Notes under the pieces: generated by a model
What the model was told of the DNA's origin: nothing
The model's database searches: none
Seen by the model: only the letters and a program-made list of their open reading frames with translations
Assembly: GCA_021527695.1 (NCBI GenBank)
Contig: JAKFAO010000007.1
Location: forward strand, 310,001 to 374,000
Length of the DNA: 64,000 nucleotides
DNA from: Naematelia aurantialba
Lineage: Eukaryota; Basidiomycota; Tremellomycetes; Tremellales; Naemateliaceae
Direction: 5' to 3'
In this document: in pieces, positions 11,793 through 22,851 of the stretch
Numbering within the stretch: the stretch's first letter is position 1
Layout of the letters: each line of letters begins with the position of its first letter
Made by a program: the position numbers and the translations under genes

Positions 11793-13461
11793 CTACACTA
11801 CGTTTGCAATCGCGTCCGCCGCCTGATCAGTCTGCAGCACCACCTCGTCGCCGCCCTTGAGATCCGCGCGCCCGTGCTTGCCCATCGCGTCCGACTTCGG
11901 GATGGCGTCTGCCACCTGATCGGTCTGGAGCAGCACCTCGTCCCCGCCCTTCAAGTCTCTGCGGCCGTGTGTGCCCGTCCCTGTCCCTGCAGCGGCGGAA
12001 GAAGGGGAGCCTAGAGACGCAATCGCATCCGCCGCCTGGTCAGTCTGCAGCACCACCTCGTCGCCGCCCTTGAGATCCGCGCGTCCGTGCTTGCCCATCG
12101 CGTCCGACTTCGGGATGGCGTCTGCCACCTGATCCGTCTGGAGCACCACCTCTTCCCCGCCCTTCAAGTCTCTGCGACCGTGCGTGCCCGTCCCTGCAGC
12201 GGCGCCGACGGCAGCCGAGCCCGAAGCTGCAATCGCATCCGCAACCTGATCAGTCTGGAGCACCACCTCGTCCCCCGCCCTGACGTCGTGCCGCCCATGA
12301 GTCCCATACGCGCCCAAACCAATCACGCGATCCCGCGTCTCCTCGTACTTCCTCCGCGTCTCACCAACGACCTCGTCAGGCAGCCTCACGCCGTGCTTGT
12401 TGCGCAGTCCCTCACTGATCAGCCAGTCGCGGAGGTACTGCTTGTCAAACGATGCTTGCGGGCGGCCGGGCACGTAATCCGCCGCAGACCAGTATCGCGA
12501 CGAGTCGGGCGTGAGCACCTCGTCAATGAGGATGAGCTGCGAGCCAGTGGACGAAGGAGACGAGGACGGAAGGAGGCCGAACTCGAATTTCGTGTCGGCA
12601 AGAATCAATCCCCGTTCCAGAGCGTATTCAGCCGCCTCAGCTGCATCGCCTCAGCGACTATCGATTTGAAGACAACAACAGACTCACTGTAGAGTTGGAT
12701 CGCAGTCTTCTCAATCTGAGCTGCCAGCTCGGCTCCGCAAATATCCTTCACTGCGACAATCAGTCTGAGTTCTGACTACTTGAGGAGCGGCTCACCCTTG
12801 TCCGGGTGGATATTCTCATCGTGCTCGCCTTGCTCGGCTTTTGTGGAAGGCGTGAAAATGGGCTTGTCAAGCTTTTGCGATTCCACCAGACCCTCGGGCA
12901 TTTTGATCCCGTGCACCGTCCCAGACTTTTTGTACTCTGCCCATCCAGAGCCTGTCATTTGTCAGACCATGCCTGTGCCCAAGGACAAGAACGCTCACCA
13001 GTAATGTAGCCCCGCACGATCGCCTCGATCTTGACCACCTCGCACTTTTTCACAATCATGCTCCGCCCTTCGAGCTGGTCTCTGCAGTCGTCCAGACTGC
13101 GCGGGAACTCGGACCAGCTGGACGTCGGCTCGGTGATGACGGACGGCAGAGTGCTCGACGACGCCGACGAGACGGATGGCGCGATGAGGTGATGAGGGAT
13201 GATATGACCCAGTTTGTGGAACCAGAATAGGGACAGAGTGGTCAGCGTGACGCCTTTTTGAGGGATGCCCTGATACGGTCAGCCCAGCCTGATGTCAACA
13301 AGGTCGGCACCAACATTGTCCATGATGACGTCAAACGCGCTGATGCGATCCGTCGCGACGAACAGTAACTTGTCTGCGTCTTTCGGGTCTGGCAGCTCGT
13401 AAATGTCCCGTACCTTGCCCTTGGCGAGCAGTTTGAGCTTGGGCAATTTGGTCTCCACGAT
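11793..13461 (-). CDS. ADE1: SAICAR synthetase (phosphoribosylaminoimidazole-succinocarboxamide synthase) with repeat tail
   Basis: Catalyses ATP-dependent joining of CAIR and aspartate to SAICAR in purine synthesis, in the cytosol. Spliced pieces in order are [20 protein letters not shown] (N-terminal nucleotide loop), [115 protein letters not shown] and [20 protein letters not shown]. All are signatures of the family. After the usual C-terminus ([20 protein letters not shown]) come about 150 extra residues made of five copies of a ~30-residue unit. No ATG in frame precedes the first exon: its acceptor at 13462 joins upstream to an exon continuous with tyrosyl-tRNA synthetase, so ADE1 may be the second half of a fusion (see findings). 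Confidence 0.9.
11806..12306 (-). repeat. coding repeat: five copies of an HGR(x)[14 protein letters not shown](x)ADAI unit
   Basis: Five in-frame copies lie at the C-terminus of ADE1, each with the core HGR, then D(L/V)(K/R)(G/A)G(D/E)EV(V/L)LQTDQ(V/A)ADAI. Linkers alternate between PKSDAM and Ala/Gly/Ser-rich stretches. Copies 2 with 3, and 4 with 5, form a higher-order pair (THGRRD... then KHGRAD...), which suggests duplication of a two-unit block. Function unknown. Confidence 0.9.
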
Positions 13462-13531
13462 CTGCCTAGTCAGCGCTGGTTGCAAATTCACACCTCTCGG
13501 ATCCACGCTTCACAGTAGAGATGCAACTGAC

Positions 13532-15355
13532 AGCGGTCTGGCTGGATGTATTACTCCCGCTAGCGATAGGCTGAGCGGCGCCGGCTTTCGCTTGCCGTGC
13601 GTGGAGCTCCTCAGGCGACACATCGTTGACCGCTTGCTTGGCTCGAGCTCTTGCCACTTTCTCCTGCTCCTTCTGCCATTTGAGTGCGGCTCGTTCCTCC
13701 TCCGTCGGTGGCTTTGTGCGGACATCCTTTGCCTTCTTCACCGATGATCAGCCCTGCAAGCGTGATTGTGCATGCCGACGCACCTTCTTCGGCGCCGCCT
13801 TGTCACCCGCACCCTGCTTTGCGCTCGCAATCGCGACCTGGGCGGAAGCACCTGGGTATCCTAGCCTCTCTGCTTCTTGCCACTCTGGATCCGCCTCGAA
13901 CAGCTTTTGCACCGGTGCGAGGAGTCCCAATAGCGCATCCGTCACACCCCCCTTCAGATCCCCAGGGTGGATCTCCTCCTTCGCATAAGCGTCCTCTAGC
14001 TCCTGGTAGCTCTTGACGTGAATGTCGCCGCCGTATTTTTCCGGTCGACTGATACTGAACACTGTTCCCTCCGGCGCGCCCGACTTTACAAAACTGCCCT
14101 CCCCTCTTGGTGCAGGCTTGCCCGCCAGCCGGGCCTGCTCCTCACGCATCTCTTGCACAGGTATCAAGACGGCCCTGAGGAAGGCTAAAATGCCGTTCCC
14201 CTCGACCTGTCCCGGCCCACACACCGCATCCTTCAGCTTGGCTTTGACCTCGGCGGGTTTGTCCAGGAAGTCAATCTTCGATTTCGGGTCGGAAGAAGAC
14301 ATCTTGGCACCCGATAGTCCGGGCACCATGGCATTCATGAGGTGGGCGCGCTTGGCGTATCCGAGTTTGGGAAGGTAGTGAGCGGCATACATGAAGATTT
14401 TCCGCTAGAGGGTAAGTCACTACCGGTTCCATCTCGCTCACCTGGTCCACACCGCCGAATTGGAAATCCACGCCCAGGTGCTCTTCGTCCAGACACTGCA
14501 GACCGGGGTACAGCAGACTGCTCATCAGAGGCGACTCGGATCCCTTGACAACGTCGGCCCCTGCGTGCTCTGCCGCTTTCGTGGTGACGAGGTTGTGGAA
14601 CCTAAACGGATGAGCTGGTATTTTGCATCATTGTCATGACGATCTCACTTGTACACATCCAGGGTGTACTTTTCAGTCAGCTGGTAGCTCGTCCCAAGCA
14701 CGAATTCAAGCTTGTCGGTCGGCACGCCCAGCGTTGTGAAGAGAGCCCTGAAGAGTTTGGAGTAGTACACGGTCCGGTGGGTGAGGAGATCAAACGTCGA
14801 CTTGTCGGCATCGAGGAAGCCGTGGAGCTGGACACGTTAGACGGGTCAAACACAGCCAGGACCAACATACATCTACCCAACATGTCAGCTCGTCCTACCT
14901 GAGAGCTGTAAACGTACCTGCCAAAAGGACCTTGACCTAGCGGGGACTGCGTTCAGCTGGGTCGGCCAAGCATCAGGCTATTACGCACCTTGACTCCAGC
15001 GGTCAAAAAGTCGGCAATCTTGCAAAGCGGGACACAGTAGGCTATGTGTGCTGTAACGCATGAGCTTGTGTGAGGATTACAGAGCAGACGAGCTCACGCC
15101 GGCCAGTGACAGCGCTGCCTATCATACTGTCAGCTCGGTTCGCGACGTTTAGACGGTGGGATATTGCAAGCCGGTCGACATACCCCAGTAGCCGATCGGC
15201 GACCTGCCTTCGCTCAACACCTTTCGCAATATCTCGGCGCTGGTCACCTCTTGCAATTTCCTCGTTATCCGCTCATACTTTGCCTCCTGCTCCGGCGTGA
15301 GTGTGATCGACGAGGGTGCTTCCTGCTGAGCGGTCTCGAATTCAAAGTCGGCCAT
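13532..15355 (-). CDS. TYS1: cytosolic tyrosyl-tRNA synthetase
   Basis: Charges tRNA-Tyr with tyrosine. The start at 15355 gives [17 protein letters not shown] class I Rossmann fold follows, with PIGYWG, a 21-nt exon (15098-15118) giving SAVTGR, then [20 protein letters not shown] (HIGH-like PHIAY), [60 protein letters not shown], and the KMSKS-type motif [20 protein letters not shown]. The main body exon ends at 13784 (GDKAAPKK). It either stops shortly after if unspliced ([11 protein letters not shown] then TGA, stop at 13748) or splices across 48 nt to the exon 13532-13735. That exon encodes a charged helical tail ([20 protein letters not shown]) with no stop and leads in phase 0 into ADE1. 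Confidence 0.88.
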
Positions 15356-15745
15356 CTCGACGAGTGTGGACGCAAAGCGCTCCAAGCAGTGTCCACTTTG
15401 TTGCTAATCTCTAGAAAGTCACTTCCCCCCCGACCCACGAGCCCCAACTTTATATCGCCGATGAAATCTCCGCTTAGATTGTATCTGTGGCGGAATGAAG
15501 CTTGGAGCGGGGTACTTCGGAGTAGTTCGGAGCGGCTTGCCGTCTTTTTTCTTTCTTTCTTTCCTCCCAGACGACACCTCGCTCCAACTACTTTAATCCT
15601 CTACGTCTCGGAGAACACCCCCCAAGCCTCGGCACCCCTTCGTCTCCACACGCCACTCGGATTCGTTTAGACATTAGACGTCTTCTACATCACCGCACAT
15701 CTGCATATCAACTCTGCATCTAGACTAGCATCACTCGCATTCAAC
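15356..15745. promoter_or_regulatory. divergent promoter region, TyrRS / NDUFA4-like gene
   Basis: 390 bp between two divergent start codons; both promoters must lie here. There is a CT-rich stretch near 15548-15570 (ttttttctttctttctttcc), typical of fungal housekeeping promoters just upstream of the transcription start of the rightward gene. Confidence 0.55.
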
Positions 15746-16330
15746 ATGGCCGTGAGTCGCTTGGTCGTGACACGCGGCTGTGACAGTTCGCGCCTCGATC
15801 CACCGCTGACGTCTCCCAGTCTCGATACTCTCGATACAACTTGAAAAAGCACATCCCCGTTGAGGTTTACCCCATTGTTGGGTACGTTTTTGTCCTCCAT
15901 CTGCTTTCGTGCTCGGTTCCCCACTGACGATGATTTAGCATTCTTGGTATCGCCGTCGGAGGCGCCACTTACTACCTGTACAAGCTCGCTATGGGTAACG
16001 AGGTCGTCTGGGACCGCAAGGGCGACTGGAAGCCCTGGGACAAAATCAAGTTTGACCAGAACGTATGTCCTCTACGGCTCTGCATAGGCTACCTGCTGAT
16101 TGCATGTCTTTCTTGCCTCGTCCCGCCTCGAACCCATTCATGTCGGCCCTTGCTTCCCCACTAAAATCGCTGTGCTTCACCAACCTCCGGTCGTCGTCTC
16201 TCCTGTTACCCGATCTTCGTGTCCCCGCAACCCTTGCGATCGACAGACGAAATTCCTGACCACGCAACCCGAGTTCTGGGCCAAGCGACGGGAGCAGCGC
16301 CTGGCGATGGAGCAGGAGCGAGTGGTCTAA
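15746..16330 (+). CDS. NDUFA4/B12D-family respiratory chain subunit
   Basis: Small inner-membrane protein of the NADH-ubiquinone reductase MLRQ / NDUFA4 (cytochrome oxidase-associated) family. Four exons (15746-15751, 15820-15881, 15939-16062, 16247-16330) total 276 nt, or 91 residues, the usual size. The first coding exon is just ATG GCC. The protein reads MASRYSRYNLKKHIPVEVYP, then one transmembrane helix (IVGILGIAVGGATYYLYKLA) and a polar tail with WDRKGDWKPWDKIKFDQN and PEFWAKRREQRL. The single helix followed by a Trp-rich hydrophilic tail is the family pattern. All four splice phases agree. Confidence 0.85.
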
Positions 16331-17135
16331 GCATGTCGACCAGACTGAGTGTGGTGGCGCTGTAGCTGGCGCTTGTGGATCAGAGGGCGTTGTTGTGCTG
16401 TACCTACTCGGGATGTCATCCCTGTCCCTCCTTTACTGATTGGCACGCCCGTGCAGCGTGACTTGATGTGCGTTAAGCTACTGAGTGTTCGGGGCTCGTT
16501 GCGACTTTCTACGAGATGTCTCAGGTGCCAGTCAATCTGCTGCATGCACCGTCACTCTGCCGACTGCCACACGAACGTGACGCTCAAAGCCTTGGCACCA
16601 TCTCTTGGCAGCTGGGCAAGACTACCATCGCAACAGAAACCAGAAACTTGAAACCTGGCACAAGTCGCTCTTATGCCACGAGTCCTCGGCACTGCCGAGT
16701 ACCCCCCCCCCGCCGCCCGAGCGTCACGCGTGCACGACGCATCCCGTGGTCATGAAGCACTGCGCACGTTGTGGCGTCCCGGTCCCAAGCATCTTTACCG
16801 CAGTGTTGTGATTTTGTTTTTGCCGTGGCTTGGCTCGTCTGATGGGGTTTTGTGTTGTGAATCTCAGGCACAGGAACCGCCAGACGGATTGGCGGCGGCC
16901 CCCCTAATTATTCCGCGAGAGACCACTGTTGTGTTGTTGTCGTTCCATCTTGGCTGGTGTGCTTGGGGCTGTTTGGTAGATATACTAGAGTAGTCTGGTG
17001 GTGTTGGGACACTCTCCTAGGCGGCTACATTCGGGCGCATACCACATTCCTTGATACATTACGCTCTTTTGGCCCAGCCGGAAACACTAGACCCCTCGGC
17101 TGTACTACCGGTCTCGGCAAGCAGTTTCTTGCGCG
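16331..17135. other. intergenic region
   Basis: 805 bp between the NDUFA4-like gene and the subtilase, both rightward. It should contain the 3' UTR of the first and the promoter of the second. No coding sequence or clear element is seen apart from a short C-rich run near 16701-16715. Confidence 0.45.
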
Positions 17136-20100
17136 ATGCGGTTCTCTCTACTGCCGCTCCTCCTCTCGGCCCTCGTCGTGTCAGCCTCAAACTTCACCCT
17201 CGGTGATGTCAAGCGCGTCACTGCAGGTTCCAGGTAAGCAAGCTCGTCGCATGTGCCAGCGGTAGCGACGGTGGCTGATCGTTCGTTCTGCCAGCGTTCC
17301 CGTTCCCGGGCGGTACATTCTCGAATTCGACAGCAGCGCGCACCTGACGTCTGCAGGCCTGAAACGCGATGCGTCGGTACGTCTTTCCCTGGGAGTTGTT
17401 TGTTTGTTGGGATGGGCTGACGTGGAGCAGCCGCACGAACACGTCTATCGGCAGCTGGAGGAGCGCGGCGTATCGTACACTGTCCACATTACCTACTCGT
17501 CCAGTCTCTTCACTGGCGTGTCACTGTCGCTCACCTCGGACGCGGAGCTGCTTTCTCTCGCGTCGATATCCGGAATTATCGTGAGCCACCAGACGGACCA
17601 CTGGCTGACGGTGGCAGAACATCCTGCCTGTGCGGCTGATCACGCTCCCGTCATCGTCGTCTGCGCTCGCAAACGCACAGTGGTCCAGCAAGTCTCCAAG
17701 CACGAGTGGCAAGCAGTGGAAGCCCTCCACCGCCGCGTCGGCAGGCTCCGGCTCCACCGGCACCGGCAAGGCGTCGACCACGACCATCTGCAGCACCAAG
17801 GGCAAGAAGCAGACGTGCACGACGTCGACCGTCTCGGCCAAGCCGACCTCGACGGCCAGCAGCTACCCGACCACCGGGTTCTCGAACTTGGGCCAAATCC
17901 AGGCCGACCGCGTACAGGCGGCAGGCAACCAGGGCAAGGGCATCAAGGTTGCGATCGTCGATGGTGGGGTCGACTACACGCGCACGCCGCTTGGCGGGTG
18001 TTTCGGCGCGGGCTGCAAGATTGCAGGTGGCTACGACTTTGTCGGCGACGACTACGACGGCACCAACACGCCCGTGCCGGACAGCGACCCGTTCGACGAC
18101 TGCTACCAGCACGGCTCGATTCTAGCCGGCATCATAGGCGCCAACCCCAACGAATACAACGTCACGGGCGTCGCTCCCGCAGCGAGTATCTATGTCTACC
18201 GAGTGTTCGGCTGCAACGGCGCCACGACCGACGACCTCGTCATCCAGGGCATGCAGCGCGCCTACGACGACGGCGTGGACATCATCAACCTCTCTATGCA
18301 GGAGACGTCAGGCTGGACCGAGGGCGTCCTCTCGGTGTTTGCGGCTCGCCTCGTCAATGCCGGCGTGATCGTCGTCTCGGCCGCCGCGAACCAGGGCCAA
18401 ATCGGTGGTTTCTACGCCCAGTCTCCCGCGTCCGGTTTCGGAGTCATCTCAGCAGGAAGCGTGGACAACTCGATCTATCCCGCGCAGAACGCGACCGTCT
18501 CGACCGGTTACGGGCCCATCACGTATTACAACTACGAGGCCTTCACCACCGGCACCCTGCCGTTGTATGCATACACGACTGACCCCGACGTCGCTGCGGA
18601 CGGGTGTGTGATTCCGGACGACCCGCCCGACCTGACGGGCAAGCTCGTGATTGTCCGTCGAGGCGGCTGCGCCATTGCGACCAAGGCCGAGAATGCTTAC
18701 GACCTCGGCGCGCCCGCCATCTTTCTCGTCAATACCGCCGACACTGTGCCGCTCTACGAGGACTTTCCGCTGATCAACTTCGGCATGATCAGCTACGAAG
18801 ACGGCAACTACCTCTTGGACCAGATTGCCGCCGGCCTGAACACGACCGTCTCGTTTTCGTTCGCGCCCGCCCCGCGGCCGAATATCTGGACCGGCAACAC
18901 GACGTCGTACTTTTCCGAGATTGGACCTACGAACGATCTCTACTTTGGCACCTCGATCCTCACGCCGGGCTCCAACATCATCGGCGTCGTCCCGACGACG
19001 TTTTACAACTGGTCGATCACGGACGGTACGTCCTGGAGCGCGGCGTTTGCGAGTGGCGCCGCCGCGCTGTACCTAGCTGGCAAGGGTTCCACCACGTGCA
19101 ACCCCAAGCAAGTGCGCGAGGCGTTCGAGGCCACAGCCCACCCCTTGCCGTTCAGCATCTCCGACTCTAGTCTGGCGACGGTGGCGGCGCAGGGCGCGGG
19201 CCGGCTGGGCATCTACGACGCCATCAACACGCCAATCACCGTCTCGCCCACCGAGCTGACACTGAACGACACGGCCTACTTCCAGCCACTGCAGTACATC
19301 ACGGTCACGAACAATGCCGGCTCGACCGTCAAGTATTCCGTCTCCAACGTGCCGGCCGGGACGGCGCTGGCGTTCCAGACGGGCCTGAACCAGTCCAACG
19401 ACGGGCCGCTGCCGCAGCAATCTGCGCCTGCGAGTGTATCGCTCAGCCAGTCCAGTTTCTCCCTCCGCTCGGGGCAGAGCACGGTCGTCACGCTCAAATT
19501 CACGGCGCCTACCGGACTGGACGCGACGACGTTCCCGATTTACTCGGGGTATGTGCAGGTCAGCGGAGGCGGCGCGACGGTGCAGGTGCCGTACATGGGC
19601 GTGGCGGCGCGGATGCGTGACATGCCGGTCATCGACCCGACGGATTATTACTTTGGATTCACGTCGCCTGCGCTGGTCGACGAGGACTATAATGTCCAGT
19701 CGGGTGCGCAGACGTACACGTTTACGAACGATAGCTACCCTACCGTGCTGTACCGGTACGTCGGCGGTCTCGCTCCCACTGCTACTGGCCACTGCCGCGC
19801 CTGCGCTTGCGCCTCTCTAGTTCGATGCATGCTGATCCGTGTAGACTTGTCGGCGGGACCCCACTGCTCCTGATCGACTTGGTTTCAGTCAACGCCACAC
19901 TGGGCTTTACGCCAAACTACCAGTCGACGCGCCGTGGCCTCGCCGCTTCTGACCTCTCAGAGTCGACGTTTGAGCGGCGACACGTTGCCAACCCGCTTCA
20001 CGCGGCGCTCGCGCCTGCCAAAAGGCGGATCCAAGCCGCCACCCAGTCGTCTGCAGGGTTCTCGGGATGGCTGCACCTGTGGTGCGAGGTTACGAAAGGA

Positions 20101-20641
20101 AAAGGCGAGGGATGCACGTCGACGAGCACAAACACATTTGGAACAGTGCCGGTTCTGGGTAACCTCTACGAAGGCGACTATTTGCCCCGCAGGTGAGTCT
20201 TACAGCACTCGGGGACGCAACGGGACGCCTACGCGGGGAACGGGGACACAACGGGATATCCTAGTGTGACTATGTGTCCCCGAGTAGGTGTCCTTATGTG
20301 TCGAGCGGGCGGTAGTGGCGCGGCGGGGCTGATACACGCAGCACGGACAATGTTGATGGCGAGGGAGGCGACTACTCGACGTTTGCGCTGGAGACAGCCA
20401 CGTTTACAAACGGTACCACCATCCCCAATGGAACTTATCGATGTGAGTGGTGTTGTAGCGCGGCACTGGCGCTGCCACTGGCGGCGTGATATTGGCACTA
20501 TCACCGTCCCACGGCCATCCTGACGGCGAACAATGGCTGATACCGACAGTCCTGATGCGCGCACTCAAGATCACTGGCGATATGAGCAAAGAGGCAGACT
20601 ACGAGGCCTGGCTCTCGCAGCCCATCACTGTGAAGCAGTAG
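17136..20641 (+). CDS. secreted subtilisin-like serine protease (S8, with PA insert and Fn3-like domain)
   Basis: Extracellular endopeptidase. It starts with a signal peptide (MRFSLLPLLLSALVVSASNF). A propeptide follows (VPRYILEFDSSAHLTSAGL), then a Ser/Thr-rich linker and the catalytic domain: Asp in KVAIVDGGVDYT, His in YQHGSILAGIIGA, oxyanion Asn in SAAANQG, Ser in TDGTSWSAAFASGAAALYLA. A protease-associated domain is inserted between His and Ser (LTGKLVIVRRGGCAIATKAE). An Fn3/DUF1034-like domain follows (TVSPTELTLNDTAYFQPLQY). The main exon is about 17618 to 19751; smaller exons lie either side, including 17136 to about 17230 and the last ending at 20641 (LSQPITVKQ). The intron 17581-17617 is 37 nt. 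The residue after the active Asp is Gly rather than the usual Ser or Thr. The organisation resembles C5a-peptidase/Vpr-type subtilases. Confidence 0.9.
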
Positions 20642-21135
20642 GGCTTGCTCCGAAGCTTAGCTCCGTGATGCAGTAAGGTAAGGGGATACTGGGAGCGGTC
20701 ATAGCTATCAGAGGCAGTGGGACAATCAACTTTCTTACCATTTACCTCGTTTCTGTACACCCTTTACAGCCGTTCGCTTTTGCTTTTGCGTTTCCGCCTT
20801 CAGAGTCGGCAGTCGTCAGTAGTTCAGGTTGGTGGTGGATATCGAAAGGGAATGGACAGTTTCTTGTGGCATGCACAATGCCTGCACAGGCTTCATGGAC
20901 TGTCGACACTGGATCGGAATGGGAACAAATAGGCGCGTGTTGAAAGGCAGCACGCCTAATTGAGCCGACAGCTCCCCGCCCCTTCAGGCGTTGTTTGCTT
21001 ACGTATGGAAGTTGGCAAGTCACCTCCACACTTCACGTCCAGTTCACCCAAGAGTCTGCTCTACTCGTGCAGCGACCGACGCTATCCGACACTGTCCTGC
21101 ACCCCGCGGACAGCACCATCGCCACCGACGTCACC
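20642..21135. other. intergenic region
   Basis: 494 bp between the subtilase stop and the bZIP start, both genes rightward. No gene is evident. It should hold the protease 3' UTR and the bZIP promoter; further upstream non-coding exons of the bZIP gene cannot be excluded. Confidence 0.4.
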
Positions 21136-22851
21136 ATGGCGACTAGTCTCGAGCATCCGGGCGACGAAGATGGGAATGCTGCGCTGATGAATTGTACTAC
21201 TTGTCCTCTCTTCCCGGCGCTTGTGAGCTGATGAGCCAGACCTGCATGACCACTATGCGGCCGACCCCCAAGCAGGTACGTAGCGGCGAGGGCAGTGGGG
21301 CTGTGCTATGGTCCCAGTCTCAAGCCCAGTCGCCTGTGTCACAAAATAGGGCTTGGCTCACTTCGATACAGGCAGTCTCGATGCGGTTCTGCAACTTGGC
21401 GCAGCGACCGGCCACTCGCACACACAAGATGCATATACCAGCAGCATACACAGTCACAGCCAGCACCCGCACCCGCACACGCACCCGCACCCGCACCCGC
21501 ACCCGCACCCGCATACGCATACGCACCAGCCGCCGTCGCCGCCCGACACATTCGTGCCTATCCCTGCGTCGCTCGCGCTCCTCGCTGAAACTGCTGCGCC
21601 GCCAATCGCTGCACTGACGCCTCCGACGTCCGCGTCCGGCGCGGCCGGGGGGATAGGCACAGGGGACGCCGGCGCGGGCACGGCGCTGCAGCCCGAGTTG
21701 TCGGCGTACGGCGAGATGGGCGGCAAGCGCAAGAAGCTGCCACACGAGCGCGCGGGCTGGGCGGAGATGGGCGACGAGTACAGGGATAACAGCAGGCGCC
21801 GGAAACGCCACCTGCAGCACCACGAGCACGAGCACGAGCAAGGGCATGAACAAGAGCAAGAGCAAGAGCACAAGCATGAACTTGAGCATGAGGTGGATCC
21901 CCGCGCCCCGCAGACGGCGCGGAATGGCACCGGCACGGGCACGGCGGAGGGGGACGGCGGATTCGGGCTCGCAGAGGGCGAGGTGCATGTGGGCGGCGCA
22001 GACGTGGATGCGCTGGTCAGGGCCGTCGCTGTTGAGCACAGAGACGACCTGGACCCGGCAGACCTCTCGAGCGGGTCGGCCAAAGTCTCTCGCGGATCCA
22101 TGTGGGTCTACTTGCTCGCCTTGCTCTCTTAACTCTTCTCTTCCCCGTACCAGTGCCCCATTTCTTTCTTCTCTGCCCTTCTTTCTCGGCCGTCCCCAGT
22201 TCCCTCTCCTCTCCTGTGTCATATCTGCGTCACTCGCATCGCGCTGTACATGATCCCTCTACTGGCCATACGAGACGCACGGCTGACACTCCCAAGGTCA
22301 AAACAGGCACGATCAGAGCAGAATCGGCGTGCCCAGCAGGCATTCCGCCGCCGCCGCGAAGAACATATCAAGAAGCTCGAGGCCGATAGTGCCGCTTTCG
22401 AAGCTACGAAAGCCCGGCTGGAAGAGGCCCATGCCCGTCTGCGCGATGTCGCGCTGGTATGTCATCTCCCTTCTGTTGCATCCCTGTCCGCGTGTCCGCG
22501 CGTGTCCTTGCGCGTTTGCATTGCGGTCAAAATATCTGCCTCTACGACTTGCCTGTCATTGCTGCGTTTTGATCTTGCCCTGCTTGGACTTGCTACTATG
22601 CGGCCTGGCAAGCACTGCTGACTCGTCGGCAGGCGTACGAGGCGAGCAAGATCGAATCCGCCGCACTGAAGTCGGCTCTGGTCGCCGTCGTGCAGGACAC
22701 GGGTGTGTCTGTCCTCTCCACCGAAGGCGAGCTGGTCATTGACCCTGGCGTGGCTACGCGAGACGAGCGGGCGCAATTGGACGACGTGCACCGCGCGTTT
22801 AGTATGCTGGAACTGCAGAGCCGGGAACTGGCCAAGGCTCGGCGGAGGTAG
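21136..22851 (+). CDS. bZIP transcription factor, AP-1/Yap-like basic region
   Basis: Nuclear DNA-binding regulator. Exons inferred: 21136 to about 21198, a short exon about 21231-21274, about 21371-22092, about 22298-22456 and about 22634-22851. The splices give MATSLEHPGDEDGNAALMN, SDEPDLHDHYAADPQAG, then SLDAVLQLGAA. The long exon has a His-Pro tract (near 21460-21530), a basic patch (KRKKLPHERAG) and a His-Glu-Gln tract (near 21820-21895). The basic region is SEQNRRAQQAFRRRREEHIK, with the N-x7-R signature of fungal Yap/AP-1 factors. A coiled coil follows (LEEAHARLRDVALAYEASKI). The C-terminus is LELQSRELAKARRR. An intron falls inside the zipper. Target genes are unknown. Confidence 0.8.

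Noticed and set aside
13748..13784. TyrRS simply ending at [11 protein letters not shown]
   Set aside because: Kept as the alternative rather than the main model: GTGCGT is a good donor here, and reading on leaves the next coding-like exon and ADE1 without a start codon.
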